A program made the position numbers and the translations under genes. From the NCBI RefSeq assembly GCF_003862495.1, contig NZ_RRCH01000014.1, positions 62,001 to 126,000 on the forward strand: a stretch of 64,000 nt of DNA, in the 5' to 3' direction. The stretch comes from Halocatena pleomorpha (GTDB lineage Archaea; Halobacteriota; Halobacteria; Halobacteriales; Haloarculaceae). Within the stretch, counting starts at the first letter, position 1; the number at the start of each line of letters is the position of its first letter. Shown one piece after another: positions 55,767 to 64,000 of this stretch. The notes beneath the pieces are model-generated. The model saw only the letters and a program-made list of their open reading frames with translations, made no database searches and was not told the origin of the DNA.

Positions 55767-56060
55767 CTATCCCTCAACGCGATACCCTTGTTCACGAAGT
55801 AGTTCCCGGACCCGTTGCTCGTGGTCACCTTGGATTTCGATGCGATCGTCTTTCGCCGTTCCTCCAGTCCCGAGCGCTGACTTGAGATCACTTGCGAGAT
55901 CGTCAAGATCGGTATCAGTTTCGAATCCGTCGATGATAACCATGTGTTTTCCGTATCTACGCTGTTCAGTTCGCACAGAGAGTTCCTGAAGCGAACGATC
56001 AAGGTCGGCCGTCGGATCCTCGGGAACGTCGAGATCTTCGAAAGGATCGTCTTCACTCAT
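55767..56060 (-). CDS. Translation initiation factor aIF1 / SUI1 family
   Basis: A 97-aa SUI1 domain protein. In archaea aIF1 secures start-codon selection on the small ribosomal subunit. Evidence: the strand RYGKHMVIIDGFETDTDLDDLASDLKSALGTGGTAKDDRIEIQGDHEQRVRELLREQGYRV, the conserved GTGG loop and the I-x-x-QGD-x-x-x-R-V segment. ATG 56060 opens MSEDDPFEDL, as in haloarchaeal homologues. Haloarchaea may carry more than one SUI1 protein. Confidence 0.93.
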   Translation of the reverse strand: MSEDDPFEDLDVPEDPTADLDRSLQELSVRTEQRRYGKHMVIIDGFETDTDLDDLASDLKSALGTGGTAKDDRIEIQGDHEQRVRELLREQGYRVEG

Positions 56061-56721
56061 AGTCAAATGAAGATAGTCACGACAACGGCACAAGAATATT
56101 CCACAATTTCTTGTAATTTCAATGCCGTTGATCTACGATTCAGATGTAGTGCATTATCCGAGATCGAGTGTGGACGATGAACGTCGACAGCGTCGGCTTC
56201 AAAACTGGACACATCTCAGCGTCTGAACATCCCTGTCTTCAAGACGCGACCACACCGCAATTTGATACGAGTGACAAACGGCTGCGGGATCGCTAGCGAC
56301 ACGACGCAGAGAGCCGAAATGTTTGCAGATATTTATGAATATTTAGTATAGTAGAGGATCTTATCCTTCTGGCGGTTGAGGCGAACAATAGGCACCGTGA
56401 CGGTACGAACCGCTCAACACGGCAGTAACGATCACATACAACTTCTTTACGGAATATTTTTGCATGATACTAATAAATTAATTATTCACAGAATCAGAGA
56501 CTCCGTCGCCATCAACTGGGAGAGACCGGTGCCCTCGGTCATATCACCCAAAATGGTGCTAGTCGAAAAATATTCAATCACATTTGTTCATAAGGGTTAT
56601 CGAGACACCATATACGAAGAAAAACCACTCAAACAAACATGGATAGACTTAAAGAAAATTCCTCGAATTGAACTGCCGTGGTTCGTAATTGCGCGTCACA
56701 ATGCTGGATGGAAGATCGAAA
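56061..56721. other. Intergenic region, no supported gene
   Basis: The aIF1 gene and the beta-glucuronidase gene are on the same (minus) strand. A plus-strand frame at 56376-56756 would run into the glucuronidase gene antisense and has no family resemblance. A/T-rich at 56330-56480. Confidence 0.4.
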
Positions 56722-58482
56722 TTACCCGCTGTGGTCAGTGTGGTAAAATTCTCTGAGGACGTGGAACGCCTTCTTTTTTCGCCCGTGTTGATCAACGATT
56801 CCTTTCCGGTTGTAGCCGCGTTGGTGCTCGTTTTGCCGCATGGGTGCCCTGAAATCAAACAGGATCCACGGAGACAGTCCAGCGATCTGTTCGTTATCCT
56901 TGGCTGCGGCTATCTGTCCTCGATAGATCTCTGCCTGAAATTCTTCAGTCCAGCGTTCGTCTCCATCACCGTGATATCCTCGTTTTGCCCCACCTCCGGT
57001 CTCCGAGATGAGAACTGGGGGTCCGTTAGGAGTCTCCTGGAATCGCTGCATATCGTCTGCGCTCCCGTAGTACCAACCGTGGTATTCGTTGATGCCGACG
57101 ACATCTAAGTGGTCTCCCAACGGATCTCGAATGACGAGCCCATCGTCGGTATCGTCCACAAAACAGGCCGCGGTCACAAGCCGGGTGTCGTCGAGTTCGC
57201 GCACGTAGTCAGCCATCTCGGGCAGCACAGCGTTCCTGGTTTCGTCGTTGTGGTCCGTCTCGTTTGCGATCGACCACAAAATGACGGACGCGCGGTTCCA
57301 GTCGCGTTGAATCAGTTCTCGGAGTTGCTGGCGGTAGAGCGTTTGGACGGATTCGTCACCGAATTCGATATCCCAGTACGCGGGGACCTCTTCCCACAGT
57401 AAGATTCCTTCTTCGTCGGCTGTTCGTGCCATCTCTTCGGTGTGTGGGTAGTGCGCCAGTCGGGCGTAGTTGCATCCGAGTTCGTTCATCCAGCGAAAGC
57501 GGGCTTTGATATCCTTGCTGTCGAGCGCACGCCCTTTTCCGTCAGCCTCCTCGTGGAGCGCAATCCCGCGCAACCAAATAGGCTCGCCGTTCAGAACGAT
57601 GTCACTACCGCTCACCCGCACGTCACGAAGGCCGACTTCGTCCGCAACCACGTCGTCTCCGGTTTCGAGTCGGATCGTATACAGTCGCGGTTCAGATGGG
57701 CGCCACAGCGTCACGTCCGCTTCGGAGAGAGAAAGCTCCCCGGTGAATTCGTCCTCTCCGACGCGGGATAATTCAATATCGCGGTTTAATTCGGGGAATG
57801 CGACAGAGATCGCCGTCTCAGGTGTGGAATTTTCAATCCAGGCAGACACGTGAATATCGACGGTTCCACCGGACAGCGTCGTCTCGATTTTGTAGTTGCG
57901 AACGAACGTATTCGGAACAGTGACAAGCTCAACGGACCGATTGACGCCACCGAAATTGAACCAGTCCGTGTCTTCGTTCGGGATCCCGTCTTCGTATCGT
58001 TTACTGTCGGCCTGAACGATCAGCGTGTTTTCGCCGTCCTGTAACTCGCCCGTGACATCGAAACTAAACGGCGTGTATCCCCCTTCGTGTGACCCGAGCA
58101 GTTCACCGTTTAGCCATACCTTGGCTTTGTAATTGATCGCCCCGAAACGAACGAACGCCCGATTGTTACCCTGTTCAGCGGTCCAGTCGAACGTTTTCGC
58201 GTACCAGACCCATCCCTCGTAGTGGCGGAACTCGGGAATCTCCTCGCCCCAACTCGAAGGGATCTCGACGGACCGTCCGTCATGGATATTGAAATCGACC
58301 GGGTCGTTCTCGATGGAGGCGTCCGGTTCGTATATCGGCTTCGGCGCGAATCCAGTCGGGTTGTCACTGTCATCACCGAAAAAGTCCTCAAAATATCCCT
58401 CGAACGTTTCATACTGGTCGGGAATAGCCTGCCAGGTCCCGTCGAGCGAGATCGTCTCCCGTGGGTATGTTAACAGCTGCAT
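56722..58482 (-). CDS. GH2 beta-glucuronidase
   Basis: A 586-aa GH2 enzyme that releases glucuronic acid from beta-glucuronides. It has three domains: N-terminal jelly-roll (about 1-185; VRFGAINYKAKVWLNGELLGSHEGGYTPF), an Ig-like domain (about 190-300) and a TIM barrel. Acid/base Glu in SVILWSIANETDHND (E408) and nucleophile in PVLISETGGGA (E494). Near the C-terminus YNRKG (N558, K560) matches the NxKG motif that binds the uronate carboxylate in beta-glucuronidases, which separates them from beta-galactosidases. No signal peptide, so it should work on imported glucuronides. It lies at the left end of the glucuronate catabolic cluster, 65 nt after the MFS gene. Confidence 0.9.
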   Translation of the reverse strand: MQLLTYPRETISLDGTWQAIPDQYETFEGYFEDFFGDDSDNPTGFAPKPIYEPDASIENDPVDFNIHDGRSVEIPSSWGEEIPEFRHYEGWVWYAKTFDWTAEQGNNRAFVRFGAINYKAKVWLNGELLGSHEGGYTPFSFDVTGELQDGENTLIVQADSKRYEDGIPNEDTDWFNFGGVNRSVELVTVPNTFVRNYKIETTLSGGTVDIHVSAWIENSTPETAISVAFPELNRDIELSRVGEDEFTGELSLSEADVTLWRPSEPRLYTIRLETGDDVVADEVGLRDVRVSGSDIVLNGEPIWLRGIALHEEADGKGRALDSKDIKARFRWMNELGCNYARLAHYPHTEEMARTADEEGILLWEEVPAYWDIEFGDESVQTLYRQQLRELIQRDWNRASVILWSIANETDHNDETRNAVLPEMADYVRELDDTRLVTAACFVDDTDDGLVIRDPLGDHLDVVGINEYHGWYYGSADDMQRFQETPNGPPVLISETGGGAKRGYHGDGDERWTEEFQAEIYRGQIAAAKDNEQIAGLSPWILFDFRAPMRQNEHQRGYNRKGIVDQHGRKKKAFHVLREFYHTDHSG

Positions 58483-58547
58483 GAGTAAGAACACCGAAAG
58501 GCTACTACTAAAAGTTTGGATTTGACTGCGCGGAGTCGGGAACGTCT

Positions 58548-59780
58548 TCACTCGGTATGGTCGGCCGCAGGGGTTGCTACCGTGGTGGAACCTCGACTAA
58601 ACCACCACAGCGTTCCCATGACAACTGTGATGACAAGCAGGAAGCCCGCCCAGACAAGAAGCATTCCTTGTCGTCCAAATCGATTGACCAGTGGAGTAGG
58701 TGCAAACGGCGAGACAGCGAATCCGAGATACATCATCGTTGTGACGCCGCTGAGAGCGCGCCCACGGTACTCCTCTTTGACGATCGCTGCGACCCAGTCG
58801 TTGACTGTTGGAACAACAAGTCCAATTCCACCAGCTGCGGTGAGTATACCAAAGAAAACGACGAGAAAGTTGCTCGTTGCGCTGATTATCGTATATCCTA
58901 CCGTAGCGATACTGAACGCGATCACCAGAATAGTTGTGTATCGAAGCCGACGTTTCATGCGGCCGTACATGGCAGACGACACTGCCCAGAGAACCATAAA
59001 GCCGGAAAGCGTAATGCCGGTCATGGAACCGCTAACCCCCACAGACTCTTGGAGATAATACGGGACTTCAATCTGGATGAGATTCATCGTTAACATAGTG
59101 AAGGTCATGAGGGCGTAGATACTGACCAACAGCAGCACGGGAGATTCACGTACGATTTTGACTGCCGCTTCGGTCCGACTAATTTCTTCATCGTTTCTCG
59201 TTACGCTTGGCTCGGGAAGATAGCGAATAACGGGTGGGACCAGCAGGAGTGCTAGGGCATAAATGAGAAAAATATACCGCCAGTGGATGTCGGCAATAAC
59301 TCCGCCGAAAAGGGCGGCAACCGCACCACCGCCAGCCTGTATCGCCCCATACCACCCCATGACGACCTCACGGCGACTTCCGGAGTAGTAATCGGAAATG
59401 AGTGTTGGAACGGTTACCATAATGGAAGCGATAGCGATGCCGTCAAAGACACGAGTTGCAAGGATTAGATAAAGCGAATCGAGGAAAAACGCAATGCTGG
59501 TACCGATCCCATAGATCAGTATCGCCATAATCAGCACGGGTTTGCGCTGGTACCGATCTAAGAGATATCCGACGATCGGAGCGACGATGACGACAATGGG
59601 AGCCGACATGGTGCTAACAAGCTGCGCGAGCGTCTCTGAATTCGGAAGATGTGAGAACGTGTTCTGTATCGCAGGAATGGTTGGATTGATCAGTGCGCCA
59701 GAAAACGCTGCCATCACTGGGATGAGCAAGAGCGTAACGAGCATCGGCCAGTGGAATGATCGGGGATTTTCTGTTGACAT
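58548..59780 (-). CDS. MFS transporter of the glucuronate cluster
   Basis: A major facilitator protein of 410 aa with 12 predicted helices and the motif-A loop GYLLDRYQRKPVLI between helices 2 and 3. The surrounding genes suggest import of glucuronate, aldouronates or glucuronides, but sequence alone does not show the substrate. It is upstream of the beta-glucuronidase gene by 65 nt on the same strand, so it forms an operon with it. ATG 59780 is preferred over the ATG at 59786. Confidence 0.9.
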   Translation of the reverse strand: MSTENPRSFHWPMLVTLLLIPVMAAFSGALINPTIPAIQNTFSHLPNSETLAQLVSTMSAPIVVIVAPIVGYLLDRYQRKPVLIMAILIYGIGTSIAFFLDSLYLILATRVFDGIAIASIMVTVPTLISDYYSGSRREVVMGWYGAIQAGGGAVAALFGGVIADIHWRYIFLIYALALLLVPPVIRYLPEPSVTRNDEEISRTEAAVKIVRESPVLLLVSIYALMTFTMLTMNLIQIEVPYYLQESVGVSGSMTGITLSGFMVLWAVSSAMYGRMKRRLRYTTILVIAFSIATVGYTIISATSNFLVVFFGILTAAGGIGLVVPTVNDWVAAIVKEEYRGRALSGVTTMMYLGFAVSPFAPTPLVNRFGRQGMLLVWAGFLLVITVVMGTLWWFSRGSTTVATPAADHTE

Positions 59781-60287
59781 TCTCACTCACCAGTGGTGAC
59801 GCCCGCAGTCGATTCGGAGGAAGTTGCTGGGGTATTCGGTGCGTACCCTCGATCACTCATTATCCACACCCCGACGACTAGGCTGCCTCCACAGCACGGC
59901 TCGCTGTCTCGGCTCTCGTCTCCGAACGGGCTGTTCGTGTGAGCACACCCGTTCGTTGCTCGACAGCGATATCTCCGTACAGTCGTTGGGTTCGTCGATA
60001 GTGTGGCTCGCAGTCCCGTCGCCACAGCGTAAACGGTCAACGATCGAACTGCCGTTGTCCGGTCGACGAACCGCCTGCCTGTTCCATCGCTCACGCGTCT
60101 CACAGATCATAGCGCAGCCAACTGTTCACGGTTTATTATATTAATAATCTTCGATCCACATCAAATCGAGGAACGAACGGTATCGGAAGAACGAGACGGT
60201 ATGAGCGGGTTCCAGTGTCCAAAATTGTTAGGAACTCGTGATGGCACGGAGAGAACGTATTAATAATCCGGAGAAAGAAGTCATTCC
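59781..60287. other. Divergent intergenic region
   Basis: Between the MFS gene (-) and the IclR regulator (+). It should contain the promoters of both and the regulator operator. The minus strand frames at 59783-60103 are compositionally unlike neighbours and no gene is supported; a GC-rich part at 59880-60110 may be a gene remnant. Confidence 0.4.
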
Positions 60288-61070
60288 ATGGGCCACGACG
60301 AAGACGACCCTGGGTCACGCAACCGAATCAAATCCGTTGAGAACGCGTTCAACATTATTGAAGCGATTCAAACACTCGGACGCTGCGGTGTCTCAGCTCT
60401 CGCGGACCACCACGACATCCCGAAAAGCACAGCTCATATCTATCTCAAGACGCTTCAGGAACTCGGATACGTGATCAAAGAGGACGGCGAATATCGGCTC
60501 AGTTTGCGGTTTCTCGAACTTGGTGGAACGGTTCGTCACAGCCAAAGCATCTATTTGGTAGCGAGATCAGAGATTGACAGCGTGGCGCGGTCCACGGGTG
60601 AGGTGGGCACGATCGGATACGAAGAGGATGGACTCCGAGTGCTCGTGTACCGGTCCGAACCGGGTGAAGGCGTCTCGGACAACGCACCCACAGGAGAGTT
60701 CACCCGAATGCACTGGACCGCAGTCGGGAAGGTCCTCTTATCACGCCACACGAACGCTGAGATCCGAACCATCGTCGATCGATACGGTCTCCCCGAAGCG
60801 ACAGAGAACACGATCACTGATGTCGATGACCTCCTCACAGAGGTTGACGCGATCCGTTCACAGGGGTATTCGATCGAAGACGAAGAGCGAGTTACCGGTG
60901 TCAAATCTGTCGCTGTCACGGTCGCAGATGACGAAAACAAGGCAGGAAACTCCGCCATCTCAATCGCCGGACCGAAACACCGATTCAGTGACGAACGAAT
61001 CGAGAACGAGCTGGTGCCCGAGCTCCGGAACGCAGCGAACGTGATCGAACTCCAATACAAGCACTATTAG
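60288..61070 (+). CDS. IclR family transcriptional regulator
   Basis: A 260-aa regulator with an N-terminal winged HTH (about 12-70; RIKSVENAFNIIEAIQTLGRCGVSALADHHDIPKSTAHIYLKTLQELGYV) and a C-terminal GAF-like IclR effector domain (FTRMHWTAVGKVLLSRHTNAEI, YSIEDEERVTGVKSVAVTVAD). It sits between the MFS/beta-glucuronidase operon and the UxaC gene, so it is the likely local regulator of uronate catabolism. In bacteria the KdgR-type IclR proteins respond to 2-keto-3-deoxygluconate, which fits this pathway. Confidence 0.93.
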   Translation: MGHDEDDPGSRNRIKSVENAFNIIEAIQTLGRCGVSALADHHDIPKSTAHIYLKTLQELGYVIKEDGEYRLSLRFLELGGTVRHSQSIYLVARSEIDSVARSTGEVGTIGYEEDGLRVLVYRSEPGEGVSDNAPTGEFTRMHWTAVGKVLLSRHTNAEIRTIVDRYGLPEATENTITDVDDLLTEVDAIRSQGYSIEDEERVTGVKSVAVTVADDENKAGNSAISIAGPKHRFSDERIENELVPELRNAANVIELQYKHY

Positions 61071-61226
61071 GCTCCGGTACACTGTCTTCGACCGTGGCGT
61101 CGATAGCGTAGTCAACGCGTCGGTGTCGGTGCGTGCCTTTGACAGCGTCGGTTTTTTCGTGAATTCGGTTGCCGTGATTTCACATTCAACCACATGCTTA
61201 ATGTTGGTTCCGTACAACCGACCTGT

Positions 61227-62591
61227 ATGAGCTTCCTCGATGAGGAGTATCTCCTCGGCTCAGAACCAGCACGACAGCTTTACGACGAAATTCGGGACCT
61301 CCCGGTCCTCGATCCCCACAGCCACCTCGACGTGCAGGCTGTCGCACGAAACGAAGGCTGGGACGACATCTGGGAGGTAGAAGGCGCAACTGATCATTAC
61401 GTCTGGCAGTTGATGCGAAAACGCGGCGTACCCGAACGGAAAATCACCGGTTCGGCCTCCAACCGAGAGAAGTGGATGGCCCTCGCGGAAGTGTTCCCTC
61501 AGTTTGCGGGTAATCCCACCTACGAGTGGGTTCACCTCGATCTCAAACGACGGTTCGGTATCGAGAAACGCATCTCTGGAGACACGGCTGCGGAGATATG
61601 GACGGAAACGAAAGCCGCCCTCGATTCGCCCGAGATGCGACAGCAGTCCCTTCTTGCGGAGATGAACGTCGAAGTCGTCTCCAGCACCGACGACCCCGTT
61701 TCAGACCTCGAACACCACCAACAGCTTGCAGATGATCTCGAAGAGATCACCGTCCGGCCGACGTGGCGGCCCGACACTGCGATGCAGATCGATGAGGCGG
61801 GCTGGAGTGAGTACATCGAAACGCTCGGGCGTGCAACCGATACCGATACTTCTGACCTTGATGGGTTTCTCACGGCCCTTGCGGTCAGCCACGAGTATTT
61901 TGAACAACACGGCTGTCGGGCGAGCGACCACGGTCTCCGCGAAGTCGTCACAAAACCCGTCAGCGACCGCAGAGCAGCCGACATCTACCAGCGGGCGTAC
62001 GCTAGTGAGACGATCACTTCTGATGACGTGACCGATTTTCAGGCGTACGTTCTCGAACGGATCGGTGAGCTGAACCGCGATACCGGTTGGGTAACGCAGT
62101 TCCACATCGGTCCCGTTCGGGACTACCGCGACTCGTTGCACGATGAACTCGGTTCAGACGCCGGCGGAGACGTTTCAACACAGGACATCGAACTCACGGA
62201 GAACCTGAAATATTTCCTCAACCGCTTCGACGCGGAGCTTGAGATTGTCCTCTACACGATCGATCCGACGCACTACCCAACCGTCGCAACGATCTCGCGC
62301 GCATTTCCCAACGTCAGCGTCGGTGCGGCGTGGTGGTTCAACGACAGCCCAATCGGTATGCGCAGACAACTGGAGTACGTCAGTACTGTCGATCTGTTAG
62401 CGAACCACGGCGGGATGGTGAGTGATTCCCGCAAACTGCTGTCGTTCGGCTCCCGGTTCGAGATGTTCCGGCGGTCGCTCGCTGACACCGCCGGATCGAT
62501 GGTCGAGCAGGGACAGATCCCGCACGACGTGGCAGAGGATTTGGTTCACAACGTTGCACACGACCGACCCGCAGCCCTCTGGCAGTTCTAA
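61227..62591 (+). CDS. uxaC: Glucuronate isomerase (UxaC)
   Basis: Converts D-glucuronate to D-fructuronate (and galacturonate to tagaturonate), first step of hexuronate catabolism. It has 454 aa with the amidohydrolase-like opening LPVLDPHSHLDVQAVARNEGWDDIWEVEGATDHYVWQLMRKRGVPE, the STDDPVSDLEHHQ and VRPTWRPDTAM blocks, TGWVTQFHIGPVRDYRDSLHDELGSDAGGD and the C-terminal GGMVSDSRKLLSFGSRFEMFRR. ATG 61227 is used since a CTTAATG box lies about 28 nt ahead; an in-frame ATG at 61194 is part of that promoter. The next gene is convergent. Confidence 0.95.
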   Translation: MSFLDEEYLLGSEPARQLYDEIRDLPVLDPHSHLDVQAVARNEGWDDIWEVEGATDHYVWQLMRKRGVPERKITGSASNREKWMALAEVFPQFAGNPTYEWVHLDLKRRFGIEKRISGDTAAEIWTETKAALDSPEMRQQSLLAEMNVEVVSSTDDPVSDLEHHQQLADDLEEITVRPTWRPDTAMQIDEAGWSEYIETLGRATDTDTSDLDGFLTALAVSHEYFEQHGCRASDHGLREVVTKPVSDRRAADIYQRAYASETITSDDVTDFQAYVLERIGELNRDTGWVTQFHIGPVRDYRDSLHDELGSDAGGDVSTQDIELTENLKYFLNRFDAELEIVLYTIDPTHYPTVATISRAFPNVSVGAAWWFNDSPIGMRRQLEYVSTVDLLANHGGMVSDSRKLLSFGSRFEMFRRSLADTAGSMVEQGQIPHDVAEDLVHNVAHDRPAALWQF

Positions 62592-62613
62592 AGCCCGAGT
62601 CAAATTTCCCGTT

Positions 62614-63438
62614 TCAGACACCGCTGAACGCGGAAAACCCGCCATCGATCGGGATCACAGCGCCGTGAACGAACTCGGAACCGGGAGAGAGCAACCACAG
62701 AACAGTCGTTGAGAGATCCTCCGGATCACCGAACCGGCCTTGTGGCGTGTGATCGATGATCGTCTGACCGCGGTCGGTGTATTCGCCCGTTTCCGCATCG
62801 ATCAACAGATATCGGTTCTGTTCCGTGAGGAAGAATCCGGGTGCGATCGCGTTGACGCGGATGTCTGCGGAGTAATTGTGAGCCATATGGACCGCCAGCC
62901 ACTCAGTAAAGTTCGACACGGCGGCCTTCGCACCCGAATACGCCGGGATCTTGGTCAGTGGCGTGAACGCGTTCATCGACGAAACGTTCAGGATGACGCC
63001 GTCACCTCGCTCAACCATATACTGCCCGAACACTTGGGACGCGAGCACGGTCCCCACGAAGTTGACGTTCAAAACCGTTTCAAAGCCGTCCTTTGGAAGA
63101 TCGAAGAAGGACGTTTCCGTATCCGTCGTCGCCTCAGGACTGTTTCCACCAGCCGCGTTGATGAGAACATCGATCCGACCGTATTCGTCGATTACTGTCT
63201 CGGCAGCCGCTTCTAACTCCGTTCTGTCGAGGACTGATGCCGGAACCGTGAGGTGATCGATATCCAACTCCGCGAGTTCGTCGCTGGTCGCCTGTAATCC
63301 GTCTCGGCCGCGAGCAAGGATAACGACCGTACCGCCGTTCATCCCGATCGCTTTCGCCATTTCTGAGCCGAGAACGCCCGATCCGCCCGTTATTACGCAC
63401 ACTTTCCCGCCGATATCGAATTCATTGGGTACGTTCAT
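62614..63438 (-). CDS. D-mannonate oxidoreductase (SDR type, fructuronate reductase)
   Basis: NAD(P)-dependent SDR of 274 aa likely interconverting fructuronate and mannonate, the UxuB-equivalent step. Cofactor motif VCVITGGSGVLGSEMAKAIGMNGG, NAAGGNSP, catalytic S-Y-K in LNVSSMNAFTPLTKIPAYSGAKAAVSNFTEWLAVHMA, and a C-terminal EFVHGAVIPIDGGFSAFSGV. The start NVPNEFDIGGK at 63438 matches family members; the longer frame running to 63942 would pass through the UxuA gene. It follows uxuA with about 86 nt between. Confidence 0.88.
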   Translation of the reverse strand: MNVPNEFDIGGKVCVITGGSGVLGSEMAKAIGMNGGTVVILARGRDGLQATSDELAELDIDHLTVPASVLDRTELEAAAETVIDEYGRIDVLINAAGGNSPEATTDTETSFFDLPKDGFETVLNVNFVGTVLASQVFGQYMVERGDGVILNVSSMNAFTPLTKIPAYSGAKAAVSNFTEWLAVHMAHNYSADIRVNAIAPGFFLTEQNRYLLIDAETGEYTDRGQTIIDHTPQGRFGDPEDLSTTVLWLLSPGSEFVHGAVIPIDGGFSAFSGV

Positions 63439-63523
63439 TGTTGACGCCATGGTGAGTCTGTCTCGTACACGGCAGTATGAAGCTTTTGTAATTTCGGTTA
63501 TGATCCTGTTGGACGCAACCGCA

Positions 63524-64000
63524 TCAGGCCGTTTTCGTTTGTTCGAGCAGTCCCCGCATGTAGCCGATAGCGAAGAGACGGCCCTTGGTGTGGTATCCCG
63601 GATTGGAATTGTCCTCACCAGCCATCGTCGGCACGTGGTCAGGACGCATTGGTCCCTCGTACCCGATTTCCTCGTAGGCACGCATCGCGGCGAGCATGTC
63701 TGTCGGACCGTTATCGTGCCAGGTCTCAACGAACCGGGAGGCATCACCCTCGACATCCCGGAAGTGAACGAAGTTGATCCGATCACCAAAATGACGGATC
63801 GTGTCCGGTATATCGACACCCATCGCTGCGAAGTTGCCTTGACAGAACGTAACGCCGTTGTATTCACTGTCGACGATGTTGAGAACACGATCGTACGCCT
63901 CGACGCTTCGGGCGAGGCGGGGAATACCCCGGACCGAATCAAGCGGGGGGTCTGCGGGATGAAGACCGAGTTTTACATCCGCCTCCGCAGCGACCGGCAC
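63524..64000 (-). CDS. uxuA: Mannonate dehydratase (UxuA), C-terminal part, runs off window
   Basis: Dehydrates D-mannonate to 2-keto-3-deoxygluconate. Only the C-terminal 158 residues are inside the window; the N-terminus lies beyond 64000. Evidence: KLGLHPADPPLDSVRGIPRLARSVEAYDRVLNIVDSEYNGVTFCQGNFAAMG, NFVHFRDVEGDASRFVETWHDNGPTDMLAAMRAYEEIGYEGPMRPDHVPTMAGEDNSNPGYHTKGRLFAIGYMRGLLE, which is the UxuA signature including metal-binding His, Cys and Asp positions. With UxaC and the mannonate oxidoreductase it completes glucuronate to KDG. Confidence 0.95.
   Translation of the reverse strand: MPVAAEADVKLGLHPADPPLDSVRGIPRLARSVEAYDRVLNIVDSEYNGVTFCQGNFAAMGVDIPDTIRHFGDRINFVHFRDVEGDASRFVETWHDNGPTDMLAAMRAYEEIGYEGPMRPDHVPTMAGEDNSNPGYHTKGRLFAIGYMRGLLEQTKTA

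Noticed and set aside
56376-56756. Plus-strand frame of 126 codons ahead of the beta-glucuronidase gene end
   Set aside because: Basic composition, no family, runs antisense into the GH2 gene.
59783-60103. Open frames upstream of the MFS gene
   Set aside because: Arg/Thr/Cys-rich readings in a divergent promoter region; no family support.
62614-63942. Single 442-codon gene covering the mannonate oxidoreductase
   Set aside because: The first about 165 codons are an antisense/out-of-frame reading of uxuA; the SDR begins near 63438.

Overview
The window is haloarchaeal (class Halobacteria) DNA. Predicted proteins are strongly acidic, most exported proteins carry twin-arginine (Tat) signals, promoters are TATA-like boxes about 24-30 nt ahead of start codons with no Shine-Dalgarno (leaderless mRNAs), and clade-typical families occur: HTH_10 (Bat-like) regulator, haloarchaeal malate synthase, aIF1/SUI1, haloarchaeal-type D-lactate dehydrogenase. 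Genus cannot be fixed from sequence alone. A ParA operon with a repeat-rich upstream region suggests a secondary replicon or an integrated plasmid segment. No rRNA, tRNA, CRISPR array or intact insertion sequence was recognised.

Layout. 1-3.8 kb: 2-oxoacid dehydrogenase E1-alpha/E1-beta/E2 operon. 3.9-6.6 kb: two exported GH43 glycosidases. 7-11.7 kb: Spo0M-like protein, Bat-like regulator, cytochrome P450, GlpA-like FAD enzyme. 11.9-14 kb: ParA plus small partner, then a gene-free region packed with TTAGCTAA-type repeats and palindromes. 14-17 kb: two exported peptidoglycan-hydrolase-type enzymes (amidase and GH73 glucosaminidase) and an exported GH10-like protein. 17-30 kb: beta-propeller membrane protein, HbpS, two OsmC proteins, PPOX protein, polysaccharide deacetylase, MetE-like protein, B3/B4 protein, D-lactate dehydrogenase, malate synthase and an MFS pseudogene. 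30-47 kb: RND exporter with a CARDB-type partner, three SDRs, OPT transporter plus PqqD, formyltransferase-UPF0175 fusion, SBP56 methanethiol oxidase plus ferredoxin, TetR regulator, ABC exporter operon. 49-51.5 kb: tandem GH11 xylanases. 52-56 kb: HPII-type catalase, MDR dehydrogenase, aIF1. 56.7-64 kb: glucuronate catabolic cluster (GH2 beta-glucuronidase, MFS, IclR, UxaC, mannonate oxidoreductase, UxuA).

How it works together. Exported GH11, GH10-like, GH43 and deacetylase proteins would attack (glucurono)xylan or arabinan outside the cell. Uronate released or imported would be converted by UxaC, mannonate oxidoreductase and UxuA to 2-keto-3-deoxygluconate, probably under the IclR-type regulator. 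Separately, an archaeon has no peptidoglycan, so the adjacent exported amidase and glucosaminidase, which cut different bonds of peptidoglycan, are best read as a bacteriolytic pair for predation or competition. Other unexplained points are the repeat array next to parA, the GH10 protein lacking the usual acid/base glutamate, and the OPT-PqqD and SBP56-ferredoxin pairs.
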